Source: Bacillota bacterium (GTDB lineage Bacteria > Bacillota > Clostridia > Christensenellales > Aristaeellaceae). Taken from it: a stretch of 6,757 nucleotides of DNA. Location of the stretch: the NCBI GenBank assembly GCA_019137115.1, contig JAGVSV010000069.1:1-6757 (forward strand), given 5' to 3'. Of the stretch, positions 6,184-6,757 are shown one piece after another. The notes under the pieces were generated by a model that made no database searches, had not been told where the DNA came from, and was given only the letters and a program-made list of their open reading frames with translations. Position numbers and translations under genes: made by a program. Within the stretch, counting starts at the first letter, position 1. Each line of letters begins with the position of its first letter.

Positions 6184-6757
6184 ATGAAAGTATCCATGAA
6201 CTGGCTGCGCGAATATGTGGACATCCCGTTTGATGACAGCGACTATCTGGACAAAATGGTGATGTCCGGCACGGCGCTGGAAGGATTTGAGTATCTCGGG
6301 CAGGAGATCGGGAACGTTGTGGTGGGGCGGGTGGTTTCCTGCGTGCCGCACGAAAACAGTGACCACCTGCACGTGTGCATGGTGGACGTGGGCAGCGTTG
6401 ACCCGCTGCAGATTGTGTGCGGCGCGCCCAACGTGAAGGAAGGCATGCTGGCCCCGGTGGCGCTGGTGGGCGCAAAACTGCCCGGCGGGCACACGATCAA
6501 AAAAGGCAAGTTGCGCGGCGTGGAAAGCAACGGGATGCTGTGCTCCGCCACCGAGCTGAACATCCCGCAGGAATTGTACCCCTCCATTGGCGCAGAAGGG
6601 CTGCTGGTGTTCAACGAGCCCTACGCGCCCGGCACCGATGTGCGGGACGTATTCGGCCTGAACGACACGGTGGCGGACTTTGACATCCTCGCCAACCGGC
6701 CGGACTGCCTGAGCGTATGGGGCATCGCGCGGGAAACGGCGGCGGTGCTTGACGAAC
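6184..6757 (+). CDS. pheT: Phenylalanyl-tRNA synthetase beta subunit (N-terminal part; runs off the right edge)
   Basis: PheT is the beta subunit of the same synthetase; it binds tRNA and carries the editing site that removes mischarged tyrosine. The window holds 191 codons of a protein usually near 800 residues. The start MKVSMNWLREYVDIP is typical, and AAGGAG (6170-6175) lies eight bases before the ATG. Residues about 40-152 form the EMAP/Trbp111-like tRNA-binding domain, with VVVGRVVSCVPHENSDHLHV (45-64), IVCGAPNV (77-84) and GVESNGMLCSATEL (112-125). ILANRPDCLSVWGIARETAA (168-187) begins the next conserved block, leading to the B3/B4 editing region outside the window. The reading frame is open to the last base. 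Confidence 0.98.
   Translation, partial: MKVSMNWLREYVDIPFDDSDYLDKMVMSGTALEGFEYLGQEIGNVVVGRVVSCVPHENSDHLHVCMVDVGSVDPLQIVCGAPNVKEGMLAPVALVGAKLPGGHTIKKGKLRGVESNGMLCSATELNIPQELYPSIGAEGLLVFNEPYAPGTDVRDVFGLNDTVADFDILANRPDCLSVWGIARETAAVLDE

Noticed and set aside
5356..6492. Open frame on the minus strand (378 codons)
   Set aside because: It lies opposite pheS and the start of pheT, which are certain. Its His- and Ala-rich product has no family features.

Overview
No clearly novel system is visible in this window; it reads as ordinary chromosome with one well-preserved regulatory RNA and one small gene pair of uncertain substrate. The sequence is GC-rich throughout. An AddAB-type recombination gene, strong sigma-A-like promoters, AGGAGG-type ribosome binding sites and a tRNA-sensing T-box leader ahead of pheST together point to a high-GC Firmicute, most likely a member of the Clostridia. 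A finer placement is not supported. Base use looks even across the genes, with no transposase, integrase, CRISPR array, phage gene or tRNA gene.

Left part (minus strand): the N-terminal 214 codons of AddB (1-644) run off the left edge. Directly upstream of it on that strand, with a 3-base gap, is a 943-residue family 38 alpha-mannosidase (648-3479). Middle: a divergent intergenic region (3480-3646) holds a promoter in each direction. To the right, on the plus strand, is a 405-residue major facilitator superfamily transporter (3647-4864). The transporter and the mannosidase start back to back, which suggests uptake of a mannose-containing compound and its cleavage in the cytoplasm. This is an inference from position only.

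Right part (plus strand): a near-consensus promoter, whose -35 hexamer overlaps the transporter stop codon, starts a leader RNA of about 220 bases. The leader has all the expected T-box parts: stem I with the AGAGA and GGCUGAGA elements, a UUC (Phe) specifier, stem II with an S-turn, a pseudoknot-like hairpin, stem III, the T-box sequence with UGGU, and an intrinsic terminator. It controls pheS (5137-6165, complete) and pheT (6184 to the right edge, first 191 codons), the two subunits of phenylalanyl-tRNA synthetase. When uncharged tRNA-Phe accumulates, the leader should antiterminate and allow pheST expression. Because the transporter has no terminator of its own, transcripts from it should also enter this leader.
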